Shown here piece after piece: positions 20,585 to 29,894 of a DNA stretch of 64,000 nt. The notes under the pieces are model-generated. The model saw only the letters and a program-made list of their open reading frames with translations. It did not search any database and was not told the origin of the DNA. A program made the translations under genes and the position numbers. Positions within the stretch are counted from its first letter, which is position 1. Each line of letters starts with the position of its first letter. The DNA is from Roseateles sp. XES5 (lineage in GTDB: Bacteria; Pseudomonadota; Alphaproteobacteria; Rhizobiales; Rhizobiaceae), in NCBI RefSeq assembly GCF_020535545.1, contig NZ_CP084752.1, forward strand, positions 1,099,501 through 1,163,500. Direction: 5' to 3'.

Positions 20585-22030
20585 TTAGCCCGCCGCTTGG
20601 AGAAGAGCCGCGATCATCTCATCGACCGCTGCCACGAGTTTTGCCGACGCCTTGTAGGACTGTTCGAGATCGAGAAGCAGCGCCAGCTCCTCGTCGAGGC
20701 TGACGGCGGTCACATTCTGCAGGGCTTCCTGCGTGCGGCCGAGCAGCGCGTTCTTGTCGTCGCCCGCCGTGGTGGCGGCGCTGCGGATCTCTTCCAGCCA
20801 GCCGACCGAACCGGTGGCGAAGGCCAGGATCGTGCCTGTCGTGTCGATGGCCGCCGCCGGATCGTAGTTCACCGGCGTCTCGAAGGAGGCGGCGTAACCG
20901 TTCAGCAGGTCCGAGAAGCTGGCATTGCTGCCGGTGTTGAAATTGGCGTTGATACCGTCGCGCAACAGCATGGCGCTGCCGCCCTGGTTGGTGATCGCGG
21001 CGGGATTCACCTTGATGACGGTGGAAAGGCCCGGAACCAGCGCGTCGACGGTGAGGTCGTCGCCGACGGCGACGCCGTTGCGCACGAAGAGGCCGTCCAG
21101 CCGGGTTCCGCCGACATTCTCGGAGAACATGTTGATGAGGCTGCGGGACATTTCGTCCAGCTGCGACTGGAAGGTCGGCGCGGTGTGGTCACGCAGCTGC
21201 AGCAAGGCGGGCAGCGAGCCGCGCGCGCTGGTGTTGCCGCCGGCGCCGGCCTGTACCGGCACGCCGTCGATGAGGATCTGGTTGCCGTCGACGGTCGCCG
21301 TATAGGTCGTCGTCGGGGCGAAGGTCACGCTGCGCTGCACCGTCTCGAACAGCACCGTGCCGTCGCTGGTATAGAGCGCAAGGTCGTTGTTGGTGCGCGT
21401 CACCGTGGTGACGCCGATGATGCCGGAAATCTCGGTCAGCAGCTTGTCGCGCTGGTCGAGCGCATCGTTGTCCACCGCGCCGGCGGCCGTGCTCTGCTTG
21501 ACCTTGTCATTGTAGGTGCGGAATTCGCCGAGCAGGCGGTTGAGTTCCACCACCGCCGTGTTGATGTCCGCATCGGCCTCGGCGCGCATCTTCTGCAAGG
21601 CGAGCGAGGTGCTGTTCAGCGAGTTGGCGACATCGACGGCATCGGACACGACCGTCTCGGCGAGCGAGACTTCGTTCGGCTTGTCGGCGAAGGTCTGGAG
21701 ATTGTCGCGCAGCTTGGCGAGATAGGTGGACGGGGCGAGTTCGTAGTCCTCGCCGCCGAGCATCATCTTCATCTGGGAGAGGCCGGCCAGGAGGGTGTCC
21801 TGGCCCGCCGCCTTGGAAATCGAGAGCAGGTTCTGCTTCAGCAGGGCCTCGTTCTGGGCCCGCTGCGTTTCGACCACGGTGGCACCCGAGGAGGCCGTGG
21901 CGAGGATCGCCGCGCGGCGGGCATAGGCCGGGTTGCTTGCATTGGCAATGTTCTTCGACGCGACGGCCGATTGCAGGCCCACGTTGGAGAAGCTGGACTG
22001 AGCAGTCTTCATTGCTGCTGAAAGCGACAT
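20585..22030 (-). CDS. flgK: Hook-associated protein FlgK
   Basis: 481 residues, HAP1. The N-terminus SLSAAMKTAQSSFSNVGLQ plus ASKNIANASNPAYARR is the rod/hook-family motif; the C-terminus LLDLEQSYKASAKLVAAVDE is typical of FlgK. It forms the first junction ring at the hook tip. It lies 43 bp after flgE, and flgL follows 3 bp later. Confidence 0.93.
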   Translation of the reverse strand: MSLSAAMKTAQSSFSNVGLQSAVASKNIANASNPAYARRAAILATASSGATVVETQRAQNEALLKQNLLSISKAAGQDTLLAGLSQMKMMLGGEDYELAPSTYLAKLRDNLQTFADKPNEVSLAETVVSDAVDVANSLNSTSLALQKMRAEADADINTAVVELNRLLGEFRTYNDKVKQSTAAGAVDNDALDQRDKLLTEISGIIGVTTVTRTNNDLALYTSDGTVLFETVQRSVTFAPTTTYTATVDGNQILIDGVPVQAGAGGNTSARGSLPALLQLRDHTAPTFQSQLDEMSRSLINMFSENVGGTRLDGLFVRNGVAVGDDLTVDALVPGLSTVIKVNPAAITNQGGSAMLLRDGINANFNTGSNASFSDLLNGYAASFETPVNYDPAAAIDTTGTILAFATGSVGWLEEIRSAATTAGDDKNALLGRTQEALQNVTAVSLDEELALLLDLEQSYKASAKLVAAVDEMIAALLQAAG

Positions 22031-22073
22031 CGGATCTACCTAACTCTCGAATGCACGCGCGGTTGAGGCCGCC

Positions 22074-23333
22074 TTATCTCTTCAGATTGACCAGGACTTC
22101 CATGAGTTCCGAGCCGGTCTGGAATACCTTCGAGTTCGCCGTGTAGTTACGCTGCGACTCGATCATGCTCGTCAGTTCCTCGGCGATATCGACGTTGGAA
22201 TCCTCGAGCGCGCCGGAAAGGATGGTGCCGTAGCCGCCGTTGCCGGCATACCCCATGACGACCACACCCGAATCCGGGCTCTGAGAATAGACGTTGCCGG
22301 CAAGCGGCTTGAGATTGTCCGGGCTCTGCACGTTGGCCATCGCGATACGATACTTCGGCGCCATGTCGCCGTTCTCGTATTTGAGGAAGACGATGCCGTC
22401 GTCGCTGATTTCGTAACCGATCACGCCGCTCGGGCCGATGCCGTCGATGTCGCCCTTGGCTGCGAAGGAGGCTGCGAGCTGCGTCGAGCCGCCCGTCCCG
22501 CCGCCGATGGAAATTGCCAACGGATTGAGCACGCCGCCGCCGATCGTCAGGCCGGACGTGTTGATGTCGCTCGGGGTGACGAGCTTGCCGGCCGTGTCGA
22601 ATGTCAGCGACTCCTTCGTGGCCGCGGCGACCGAAGCCACGGGGGCCGAGGGCGAGGCGAGCATGTCGTGGATGACGCCGGCCGAGTCCGTGTAGGTGAC
22701 ACTCAGGTCCCAGAGGCCCGGCGTTGCCGTCGTCGAATAGGTGAAGTCGAGCTTGCGGGTGTTGCCGAGGCTGTCATAGGCCACCAGCGAGGTCGCCTTC
22801 GAGAAGGGATGGGCCTCGTTCGACGGCAGGTTGACGTGCAGGTAGCCTTCTTCCGAAGCCTTCACGTTCAGCTCGCCCGAAGCAAGGTTGATTTCCTCGA
22901 GGCCGGCAAAGCCGTTGATGACGATCGTCGGATCCTCGGTCGAGGAATAGGGATAGCCCATCAGCGTGAAGCCGGCGGAGTTTTTCAGCGTGCCATCATC
23001 CATCGGGGTGAAGGCGCCGGCGCGGGTCATGTATTCCTGGCCGTCTGCGCCCTGCACGATGAAGAAGCCCTTGCCGTTGATGGCGAGGTCCGTGGAGGAA
23101 TTTGTGTAGGTGAAGGTGCCTTGCGCCGAAATGGAATAGCGCACGTCCGTCGTCACGCCGCCGGAATTGTAGGCGCCGCCGGTGGTGGGCAGGATCAGCG
23201 AGGAAAACTGGGTCGAGGCCTTCTTGTAGCCCGTCGTGTTCGCATTGGCGATGTTGTCGGCAACCGTGCTCAGGCGGTTGGCCTGGGCATTCATGCCGGA
23301 AACACCCGTTCTCATCGTACCGTAGAGGCTCAT
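22074..23333 (-). CDS. flgE: Flagellar hook protein FlgE
   Basis: 419 residues. N-terminal SLYGTMRTGVSGMNAQANRL with NIANANTTGYKK is the rod/hook signature, and the C-terminal ELTSMIESQRNYTANSKVF region completes the D0 domain. The middle contains the FlgE insert (for example GKGFFIVQGADG near residue 85). Exported and polymerised to the hook, with FlgD as cap. A 100-bp gap separates it from rem upstream, where a class-II/III promoter may lie. Confidence 0.95.
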   Translation of the reverse strand: MSLYGTMRTGVSGMNAQANRLSTVADNIANANTTGYKKASTQFSSLILPTTGGAYNSGGVTTDVRYSISAQGTFTYTNSSTDLAINGKGFFIVQGADGQEYMTRAGAFTPMDDGTLKNSAGFTLMGYPYSSTEDPTIVINGFAGLEEINLASGELNVKASEEGYLHVNLPSNEAHPFSKATSLVAYDSLGNTRKLDFTYSTTATPGLWDLSVTYTDSAGVIHDMLASPSAPVASVAAATKESLTFDTAGKLVTPSDINTSGLTIGGGVLNPLAISIGGGTGGSTQLAASFAAKGDIDGIGPSGVIGYEISDDGIVFLKYENGDMAPKYRIAMANVQSPDNLKPLAGNVYSQSPDSGVVVMGYAGNGGYGTILSGALEDSNVDIAEELTSMIESQRNYTANSKVFQTGSELMEVLVNLKR

Positions 23334-23433
23334 GTGGTTTCCCCGTTCATCTCGTCACGACGACCCTATGGGATGGGCCTTGCGTGAAGCTGGCTGCCGG
23401 GGTCCGCCTCCCCGCCAGCCAGCAATCAAATTT

Positions 23434-24108
23434 TCAGCTCTGCCAGTCGATGCAGTAGCCAAGGAAGCGCTTGGAATCGATCGGATCGAAACCGAGTTTC
23501 TTGCGCAGTTTCTTGCGGAGTTTGCTGATGTGGCTTTCCACGACGTTCTCCTCGACGTCCTCGTCGAAGATGCCGTAGATCGCGTTGAAGATCTGGGTCT
23601 TGGAAAGACGGCGGCCGCGGTTGGCGACCAAATATTCCAGGATGCGGCGCTCGCGGCGCGGCAACGGGAAGACTTCGTCGGAAATTTCCGGATCGCGACC
23701 GTCCGAGAAGACGCGGATCGGGCCGATGTCGGTGTAGTTGGCAAGCGCCTTCAGGCGACGCCGGATGGCCGCCGCACGGGCCAGGATTTCACGGGGATGC
23801 ACCGGCTTGCGCACGACGTCGTCGACGCCGCTGTCGAAGAAAGCCAGGGTGGTTTCCAGGGAGGGTGTGTCGCTGACAGCGATCACGGGGGCCTGGGACC
23901 GGTCGCGGATCGCGCGCGGCAGCTCCATGGAGAGCTGGCCCTGGCCGATCAGGAACGCCTCGACCGCATCGATGTCCGAATCGGCGGCGGTGTTGACCCA
24001 CTCGCCGAATTCGCGGGGGTCGAACCCCGTCGAGGGCACGCCCTCGCGACCAAAAAGAGAAGTATAGCCGTCTTTAACGAGCTCGCGCTCATCAACCACT
24101 ACGATCAT
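23434..24108 (-). CDS. rem: Flagellar transcriptional activator Rem (FtcR family)
   Basis: 224 residues: a receiver-like N-domain (1-118) and an OmpR-type winged-helix C-domain (about 125-222: [15 protein letters not shown], then [13 protein letters not shown]). In S. meliloti Rem sits below VisNR and activates late flagellar and flagellin genes; the Brucella orthologue is FtcR. The receiver keeps Asp6-Glu7 and Lys101 but where the phosphorylated Asp should be (about 51-53) there is Ala-Phe-Leu, so it probably works without phosphorylation. Its position between flgE and the transglycosylase gene is the same as in related genomes. Confidence 0.92.
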   Translation of the reverse strand: MIVVVDERELVKDGYTSLFGREGVPSTGFDPREFGEWVNTAADSDIDAVEAFLIGQGQLSMELPRAIRDRSQAPVIAVSDTPSLETTLAFFDSGVDDVVRKPVHPREILARAAAIRRRLKALANYTDIGPIRVFSDGRDPEISDEVFPLPRRERRILEYLVANRGRRLSKTQIFNAIYGIFDEDVEENVVESHISKLRKKLRKKLGFDPIDSKRFLGYCIDWQS

Positions 24109-24389
24109 TCGTCCGCCTCCGAATCAGTGTGGTGCCTCGTTAAGGCAGTGGTACGAATCGGGCGAATCACCGGCAACTAGAGGAATTAATTGGCTGGATT
24201 TAACAGTTGATTAAGAATTGCGTGCCGATTTGGTCTACATATAGTGGCTAATCGGAATTTCCGCCACAATTTTCCGGTGGAAAAGTTAACAAAGATTAAC
24301 GCTCCGTCTTGGCATGCCAAAACAAGGCGCATTCCTGCCACAATACGGCACAGGTCGTCAGGCGGGTGAAAATTCAACTTTTAGTCGAA

Positions 24390-24968
24390 TCATTGGCAGA
24401 ACTGTTTCGCGTTCGGCGTCCAGCTTCCATAGCCCGTCGCCACCAGGTTCGCGATCACCCGGCAGACGTATCTTTTCTGCGCCGGGTCGTTGTTGGGGCC
24501 CGCGTGATAGCGCGCGACGGCCATGGTCCAGGTCTCGTGCCGGGCATGAAGACGCGCCAGGAACGCCGCCGCGTACTCGACGTTCTTGCGCGGGTCGAAC
24601 ATCTCGGCGGGTGACGCGAAGGCCTCGCCGTGGAAGTGGTGGTTGATCTGCATGCAGCCGAGGTCGATCAGCTTGGCGCCGCGTGCGCGGGCAGCCTCGA
24701 AGGTCTGCAGGGCTTCCTCCCGGTTTGCGCCGAAATAGGCCTTGCCTTCGATGTTCAGCGCATAGGGCTGCAGCGATCCCTTCCGGCCGGTCTCGGTGAG
24801 ACCGACGGAATAGAGAATGCCGGCCGGGATATCGTATTTGGCGGCGGCGGCGAGAATTTCCCGTTCGCAGCTTCCAACGGCGGCCGAGGCGTCAGAGATA
24901 GACGCCGCCAGAGCGCACAGACTGACCGCCAGCGAGGCCAGAAGCGTTTTCCGACGTGTTGCCCTCAT
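24390..24968 (-). CDS. Lytic transglycosylase of the flagellar cluster (SltF-like)
   Basis: 192 residues from ATG 24968. A signal peptide (RRKTLLASLAVSLCALAASI, cleavage near ASA-AV) sends it to the periplasm. SLT domain about 45-180: GLTETGRKGSLQPYALNIEG with the catalytic Glu, DLGCMQINHHFHG, and VARYHAGPN. It should open peptidoglycan for the rod. The rod-binding protein at 13793 has no muramidase domain, so this is the likely partner, like SltF of Rhodobacter. The start lies inside fliK: the genes overlap by 77 bp, an unusually long overlap. Confidence 0.88.
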   Translation of the reverse strand: MRATRRKTLLASLAVSLCALAASISDASAAVGSCEREILAAAAKYDIPAGILYSVGLTETGRKGSLQPYALNIEGKAYFGANREEALQTFEAARARGAKLIDLGCMQINHHFHGEAFASPAEMFDPRKNVEYAAAFLARLHARHETWTMAVARYHAGPNNDPAQKRYVCRVIANLVATGYGSWTPNAKQFCQ

Positions 24969-26367
24969 GAGACCTTCCTTCGCGTCCAAACGAGCCTGCG
25001 CCCTCACCATTGCCACGCCCGCTGCCATTGCCACCCTCGCGGGCCTGCTGCTGCGGGCTGGAGAACTGCTGCTGGGCCTGCTGGCCCTGCCCGTCGCCCT
25101 GCTGGCTTCCCGAGCTCCGGTCGGTCGGTGCGAGCTGCACGCTGACCTGATCGACGGCAAAGCCCTGCCCGCGCAGCGCCCGGACGATCGCGTCCTGATC
25201 GTCCGTGAGCTGGCGATAGGCCTCGCCCGTCTCCACCTGCAGCGAGACGACGAGGTCGTCGCCCTGCAGGCGCAGCGTCGCCGTCACGAGGCCGAGCTCG
25301 ATCGGGTGCATCTGGATCTTCAACGTATTGACCACCTTGCCGGTCGCCGCGGCGTCCGCATGGGTCAGGCCACCGGTGGCGCTGAGCGAGGCGGCCCATT
25401 CCGGGTCCTGCGTGATCGCGGTCGTCACGGCGGCGCCGTTGCCGGCCTGCGCGAGGCCGATGTAACGGCGTGCATCCACCACCGTCACCGCCTCGCCCTT
25501 GGGTCCGGTCGGATTGGCATCGCGGAAGGTCGCGCGCTCGCCGGTACCGGAAATGCTGATATCGAGATCGCGGCCCTTGCCGTCCGCCCGGATCAGGCGG
25601 AAGAGCTGGTCGGTCTCCGACTGCGGCAGGTCGCCGGCCTCCACGGCATCGCCATGCGATGTCTGTGCCGCATCGGCCTTGCCCGTCTGTCCGTCCGTCC
25701 TGGCGCCATTGCCCTCAGTCCGCAGGACGGCCTTGCCGCCCGGCTGCGCCTTCACATCCTGCACCATGCCCTGCAGCGCGGCGGCAGCCACAGCGCCTGC
25801 CTGAGAGGTCGCGGCGGCCGATGCGGCGACAGGAGCCGCCAGCAGCTCGAGGAGATTGCCGACATCGGTTTCGCCTGCCGCCGTCTTGCCCGTGTTGGCG
25901 CCTTCAGCGTCGTCAGCCTCGTCCTTTTCCGGCTTGCCGACCTTTGTGGCAGCCTGGGTGCCATCGCGGCCTTCCGCATGGGCCTTGCGGCCCAAGCGCT
26001 CGGCTGCATCGGCAAGCACGGCTGTCTTTTCGCCGAACGGAGCCTTCCCGCCGACGAGAGCCTTCTCGTCCTTGACGGCGTCGGCAGCGGCGCGCAGCGC
26101 TTCGGCGAGCGCGGGCATGTCACGAACGGCGGCTTTCGTCCGGCCGTCGGTCGCCTGGCTGGTTTCGGGTTCGGCATGCGCCGTGCCTGAGATCGAATGG
26201 CGCGCACCCTTGCGGCCGCCGTCCCCATCCTTGGCGTGGAGATTGGCGATCGTGGTCGCGAAATCTCCCTTTTCGGACGTGCCGGCGGCCATGCCGTGCC
26301 CGGCCTTGCCCTTGGCCGGCGCCTGGCCCTGCACCAGACCCAAAACTCCGCTCGCGATGGTGCTCAA
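24892..26367 (-). CDS. fliK: Hook-length control protein FliK (MotD)
   Basis: 491 residues, low-complexity Ala/Gly/Asp/Lys-rich N-terminal two-thirds and a folded C-domain (about 330-415): LKIQMHPIELGLVTATLRLQ and VSLQVETGEAYRQL, the FliK substrate-switch domain. The last 75 residues are Gln/Gly-rich. In S. meliloti the gene was named motD and later shown to be FliK. It starts 4 bp inside motC and its 3' end covers the start of the transglycosylase gene. Confidence 0.88.
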   Translation of the reverse strand: MSTIASGVLGLVQGQAPAKGKAGHGMAAGTSEKGDFATTIANLHAKDGDGGRKGARHSISGTAHAEPETSQATDGRTKAAVRDMPALAEALRAAADAVKDEKALVGGKAPFGEKTAVLADAAERLGRKAHAEGRDGTQAATKVGKPEKDEADDAEGANTGKTAAGETDVGNLLELLAAPVAASAAATSQAGAVAAAALQGMVQDVKAQPGGKAVLRTEGNGARTDGQTGKADAAQTSHGDAVEAGDLPQSETDQLFRLIRADGKGRDLDISISGTGERATFRDANPTGPKGEAVTVVDARRYIGLAQAGNGAAVTTAITQDPEWAASLSATGGLTHADAAATGKVVNTLKIQMHPIELGLVTATLRLQGDDLVVSLQVETGEAYRQLTDDQDAIVRALRGQGFAVDQVSVQLAPTDRSSGSQQGDGQGQQAQQQFSSPQQQAREGGNGSGRGNGEGAGSFGREGRSHEGNTSENASGLAGGQSVRSGGVYL

Positions 26368-27698
26368 CTGCCTTCTCCTTTCAAGAGCGCGTCGATCTCG
26401 TCGAGCTTGGACCGGCCACTCGACACGAAGGTGTCGAAGGCCGGGTCGATGCCCGCCTTTTCCTGCGGCTCCTGCTGTTCTTTCTTATCCTGTTCCGGTT
26501 CGGCGGCAGCGACCGGCATTTCCTCGCCGCCCGCCTGCGGGTCCATCGCCCGGTCCGCCATCTCGGCTTCGTTCAGCCCTTCATAGGAGGCGTTTTCCGC
26601 CTCCACCGGCTTGTCGACCTTGTCCGTCGTCTGTTGCGCGGCGGAGGCCTGCGGCGTACGCAGCACCTCTTCCGCCACTGCCCGGGCGGCCGCCTTCAGC
26701 GCCCGGTCCTTGGGCGAAAGCTGGTCGTCCGGAATGGCGATGATCGTATCCATCGCCGCCGCGACATCGCTCGACGGCACGGAGGCAAGACCGGAATAGA
26801 GATCGGCCAGCGCCTTCGGCAGGCTTTCGCCCTCGCCGGCCAGCATCTGCGCCCGCTCGGCCGCGAGCACGGCGAGCTTGTTCTTGCCCGAGATCGCCGC
26901 GAGCCGCGCCATGCGCAGATAGACCTCGCGCTGGCGGGGCACATCCATGAAGGAGAGGATTTCCAGGATATCCTCTTCCTTGACGGAGCCGAAGTGATCG
27001 ACGGCGAGCTTGACGAAAAGGTCGGCGAACTGGCTGGCATAGGGCGAGCGAAGGTAGCGTCGCGCATAGCGGTTCGCATAGGTCATGCTCTTGTCGATCC
27101 AGCCGGATTCGCTGGCGATATAGATGGAGCGGCGCAGCGCCGCCTCCTCGACGATCGTGCCCGGCGCGACGAGGCGCGCCCAGTCGAAATAGCTGAGCGC
27201 CAGCTTGGGGTCCTTGCGGATGACGGAATTGGCAGAGACCAGCGCCAGATAGGGGCCGACCTTCGAGCGCTTGTATTCCGGGAAGATTTCCGCCAGCGAC
27301 TTCACGCTCTGGGTGCCGCGTCCGCCGAGATACCCGCGCAGGGCATCCGTGAGGCGGGAATCGAAATGGCCGGCAATATCCTTCTTGATGAGCAGTTCCA
27401 GCGTCTCGGGATTGCCACCGCTCATGGCATAGACCAGCGCAGCATCCACATTGCGCGGATCGTCGAAGATCGCGGAATCGGCCGTGCGCAGCCGCTCGTC
27501 GATGGTGGACAGCAGGAAGCGTTGCATCTCCATCGCGGAATGGTCGCCCAGCACCACCGTATCCTGCACGAACTGCAGCGAGCGGATCATCTTGTAGGGC
27601 GCGAGATCGTCCATGCTTTCGGCGCGCGCGGAAGCGGCGCCGGCAAGAGCCGCGCAGAAGACCGTACCCGTCAGGAGGAGGCGCCGGAAGAAGCCCAT
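26364..27698 (-). CDS. motC: Periplasmic motility protein MotC
   Basis: 444 residues with a signal peptide (FFRRLLLTGTVFCAALAGAA, cleavage near ARA-ES). MotC is a rhizobial periplasmic protein that, in S. meliloti, interacts with MotB and is needed for flagellar rotation. The mature part looks helical and repeat-like. The C-terminal 90 residues are acidic and Gln-rich. The gene follows motB by 4 bp and overlaps fliK by 4 bp, the standard motBCD order. Confidence 0.9.
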   Translation of the reverse strand: MGFFRRLLLTGTVFCAALAGAASARAESMDDLAPYKMIRSLQFVQDTVVLGDHSAMEMQRFLLSTIDERLRTADSAIFDDPRNVDAALVYAMSGGNPETLELLIKKDIAGHFDSRLTDALRGYLGGRGTQSVKSLAEIFPEYKRSKVGPYLALVSANSVIRKDPKLALSYFDWARLVAPGTIVEEAALRRSIYIASESGWIDKSMTYANRYARRYLRSPYASQFADLFVKLAVDHFGSVKEEDILEILSFMDVPRQREVYLRMARLAAISGKNKLAVLAAERAQMLAGEGESLPKALADLYSGLASVPSSDVAAAMDTIIAIPDDQLSPKDRALKAAARAVAEEVLRTPQASAAQQTTDKVDKPVEAENASYEGLNEAEMADRAMDPQAGGEEMPVAAAEPEQDKKEQQEPQEKAGIDPAFDTFVSSGRSKLDEIDALLKGEGS

Positions 27699-27702
27699 CG
27701 TC

Positions 27703-28935
27703 TCAGCCGCCCTCGGCCTGGACGAGGATTTCGATGCGACGGTTGGCGTCCGCCATCGGATCTTCGGGAACCTTCAGGCGGCGATCGGCAAAGCCGGTTA
27801 CCTGGCTCACGCGCTTTTCCTCGAGGCCGCCGCGCACGAGCATGTAATAGGCGCTCTGCGCGCGGTCGAGGGACAGACGCCAGTTGTCGTTCTTGCCGCC
27901 GGCAAAGGGACGGGCGTCAGTATGGCCGCGGATCGCGATGGCGCCCGGCCGGCCCTCGAGAATCTTGCCGATCTTCTCCATGGCGAGCACCATCTCCTGG
28001 CGCGGCACCGCGGAGCCGACATTGAACATCGGCGTGTCGAGCTGGTCGGTGAGGCTGACGAGCAGGCCGCCCTCGGCGGGCGTCACGGTCAGGCCTTCGG
28101 CAAGCTTGCCGAGCGTGCCGATCTGCTGCGTGATCTCTTTCTTGAGTTCGTCCGCCTTCTTGTCGTCCTCGGCCTTGGCGACATCGGCCGCGGCCTTGTC
28201 CGCCTCGACCTTGTTTTCTTCCGCCTTCTTCACGGCTTCTTCGATATTGGCCTTCTCGAGCGCTTCCTCGACCGTGCGGTCCGTGTCGACGGCGGCCATC
28301 TTCTGGCCCGCCTTGCCGTCCCTGGACTGGCTTTCACTGCCGGCATTGGTCGCTTCGGAGATTTCCACCTGCTGCGTCCAGAAATCGGGATCGAACGGAT
28401 CGCGATAGGCTTCGCCGCCACTGGCGCCGGTGGCCGGGCCGGAATTGGCCGCACCGCCCTCGCCCTTGGCGCTGACATTGGCCTGCTGGCCGACTTCCTG
28501 CGCGATCTCGGACAGGACCGAATAGGGGTTGTCGAAGAAATCGGCCTGGGAATACTTCGTCTCCTCGCCGGCCGTCGTGTTCTCGTCCTTGCCCTTTTCG
28601 GCGCCGTTGCCGCTCGCCTGCTGCTGGCCCTGTTCCTTGGACTTGTCCTGCGTCGCCTCGCCTTCCTTGTCGTTGGCGGGCTTCTTCACGGACTTGTCGG
28701 CCGGCTTGTCGTCGGTCAGCTTGATCGGATTGAAATAGGAGGCGACCGAGGCCTTGGTCTCCTCGTTCGCGGCATTGACGAGCCACATGACGAGGAAGAA
28801 CGCCATCATGGCCGTCATGAAGTCGGCATAGGCGATCTTCCAGGCGGCCGAATGGTGGTCGCCGTCATGATCGCCATGGCGCTTGACGATGATGATCTCG
28901 TTCTTGCCGTGGTGGTGATTTTCGCCTTCGCTCAT
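27703..28935 (-). CDS. motB: Flagellar motor stator protein MotB
   Basis: 410 residues, longer than enteric MotB because of an Asp/Lys/Ala-rich linker (about 75-270). A His-rich cytoplasmic tail precedes the single membrane helix, with the proton-path Asp38 in IAYADFMTAMMAFFLVMWL. The C-terminal OmpA-like peptidoglycan-binding domain shows IRGHTDARPFAGG and RLSLDRAQSAYYML. It pairs with MotA (52026-52904). Start overlaps the stop of the FliH-like gene by 4 bp. Confidence 0.94.
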   Translation of the reverse strand: MSEGENHHHGKNEIIIVKRHGDHDGDHHSAAWKIAYADFMTAMMAFFLVMWLVNAANEETKASVASYFNPIKLTDDKPADKSVKKPANDKEGEATQDKSKEQGQQQASGNGAEKGKDENTTAGEETKYSQADFFDNPYSVLSEIAQEVGQQANVSAKGEGGAANSGPATGASGGEAYRDPFDPDFWTQQVEISEATNAGSESQSRDGKAGQKMAAVDTDRTVEEALEKANIEEAVKKAEENKVEADKAAADVAKAEDDKKADELKKEITQQIGTLGKLAEGLTVTPAEGGLLVSLTDQLDTPMFNVGSAVPRQEMVLAMEKIGKILEGRPGAIAIRGHTDARPFAGGKNDNWRLSLDRAQSAYYMLVRGGLEEKRVSQVTGFADRRLKVPEDPMADANRRIEILVQAEGG

Positions 28936-29588
28936 GCAAGCACCTTGCGTACGGTGTCAGCCCAGGCCGACATCCGTGTTACCAGGACGGCGTCGCCGAA
29001 TTCCACCGTCAAATCGACATCCTGCACCTCGACATGGCGGAACACCGGAACGGGTTCCTCGAAGTGCGACTTCAACTGTTCGAAGAGGTCCAACGGCCCC
29101 TTCACCGTGATCGTCAGGCCATCGCCGTCCTTCAGGCCTTCGCTGATCATGCGGGCAAGGTCCGAGACCGCGCCCCTGGTCAGAACCTGGCTCATGATGG
29201 GGGCGAGCACCTGCGCGGCCTGCGCGGACACCCGCTCCGATACCTCTTCCGTCCAGGCGGCGAAGCGGTCGGAAAGCGCGCTGGCATATTGACGCTCGTA
29301 CCGTATCTTCAACACGTCGAACTCGGCCTTGTGCGCCTCCTTGAGGGCGGCGATCTCGGCCTCGTATTTGGCGGAAAGCGCCGCCTCCGCCTCGGCCTTG
29401 CCCTCGGTGAAAGCCGAGGCTCGTTCGGCTTCGAGATCCACCATCGGCATGGCGGGCGGCGGAGCGAAGGCTTCGGCCGCGAACGCTCCTTCGTCCTGTG
29501 CAAAGCTCGGCGGCTGGAAGGCGGGCGTCTGCGGCACGCGCGGCGGGGTTCCGAAATCCTTCAGGTAACGGGCGAGATGGGTGCTCAT
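28932..29588 (-). CDS. FliH-like protein upstream of motB
   Basis: 218 residues from ATG 29588 (MSTHLARYL). Pro-rich N-terminus, a charged coiled coil at about 55-115 (AERASAFTEGKAEAEAALS), then a mixed C-domain ending VTRMSAWADTVRKVLA. This order (disordered head, coiled coil, small alpha/beta domain) matches FliH, the stalk and inhibitor of the FliI ATPase; no other fliH candidate is in the window. Direct similarity is weak. It is coupled to motB by a 4-bp overlap. Confidence 0.6.
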   Translation of the reverse strand: MSTHLARYLKDFGTPPRVPQTPAFQPPSFAQDEGAFAAEAFAPPPAMPMVDLEAERASAFTEGKAEAEAALSAKYEAEIAALKEAHKAEFDVLKIRYERQYASALSDRFAAWTEEVSERVSAQAAQVLAPIMSQVLTRGAVSDLARMISEGLKDGDGLTITVKGPLDLFEQLKSHFEEPVPVFRHVEVQDVDLTVEFGDAVLVTRMSAWADTVRKVLA

Positions 29589-29894
29589 GCTGCACCGCCC
29601 TGCCCCGGCGCGAGCCGGCCGAACGCAAAGGAGGCCCGGCGGCATGGCCGCGGGCCGCTTCGATGTTCGTTCGAAAAATCACTCTTGCCTGACAACACCG
29701 CGAACCTGTCTCCCCGGACACCGCACCCTTCGGAGGCGAAAGGCGCACAATCTTCCTGATCGTGCTCGCCAGCCTAGGGGCTCAAACTTGTGCGAGGATG
29801 AAGATGAAGGGTGTTGGGCCGCGCCAGGGCAATCGCGCGGCCCAACCGCCCGCCTCGGCCGATGACCAGCGGCCGGGCGGATGAACGTGCCGCC
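29589..29894. other. Gap between flagellin and the FliH-like gene
   Basis: 306 bp. The right half carries the flagellin terminator hairpin (29814-29845); the left half must hold the start signal of the FliH-like-motBCD series. No small gene is supported. Confidence 0.5.
29814..29845 (-). terminator. Hairpin after flagellin gene 3
   Basis: TTGGGCCGCGC (29814-29824) and GCGCGGCCCAA (29835-29845) form a perfect 11-bp stem with a 10-base loop, 50 bp after the flagellin stop. No clear T-run follows on the minus strand, so it may protect the mRNA end rather than terminate by itself. Confidence 0.6.

Noticed and set aside
19469..22021. 850-codon plus-strand frame opposite flgL/flgK
   Set aside because: Antisense shadow of two clear hook-junction genes.
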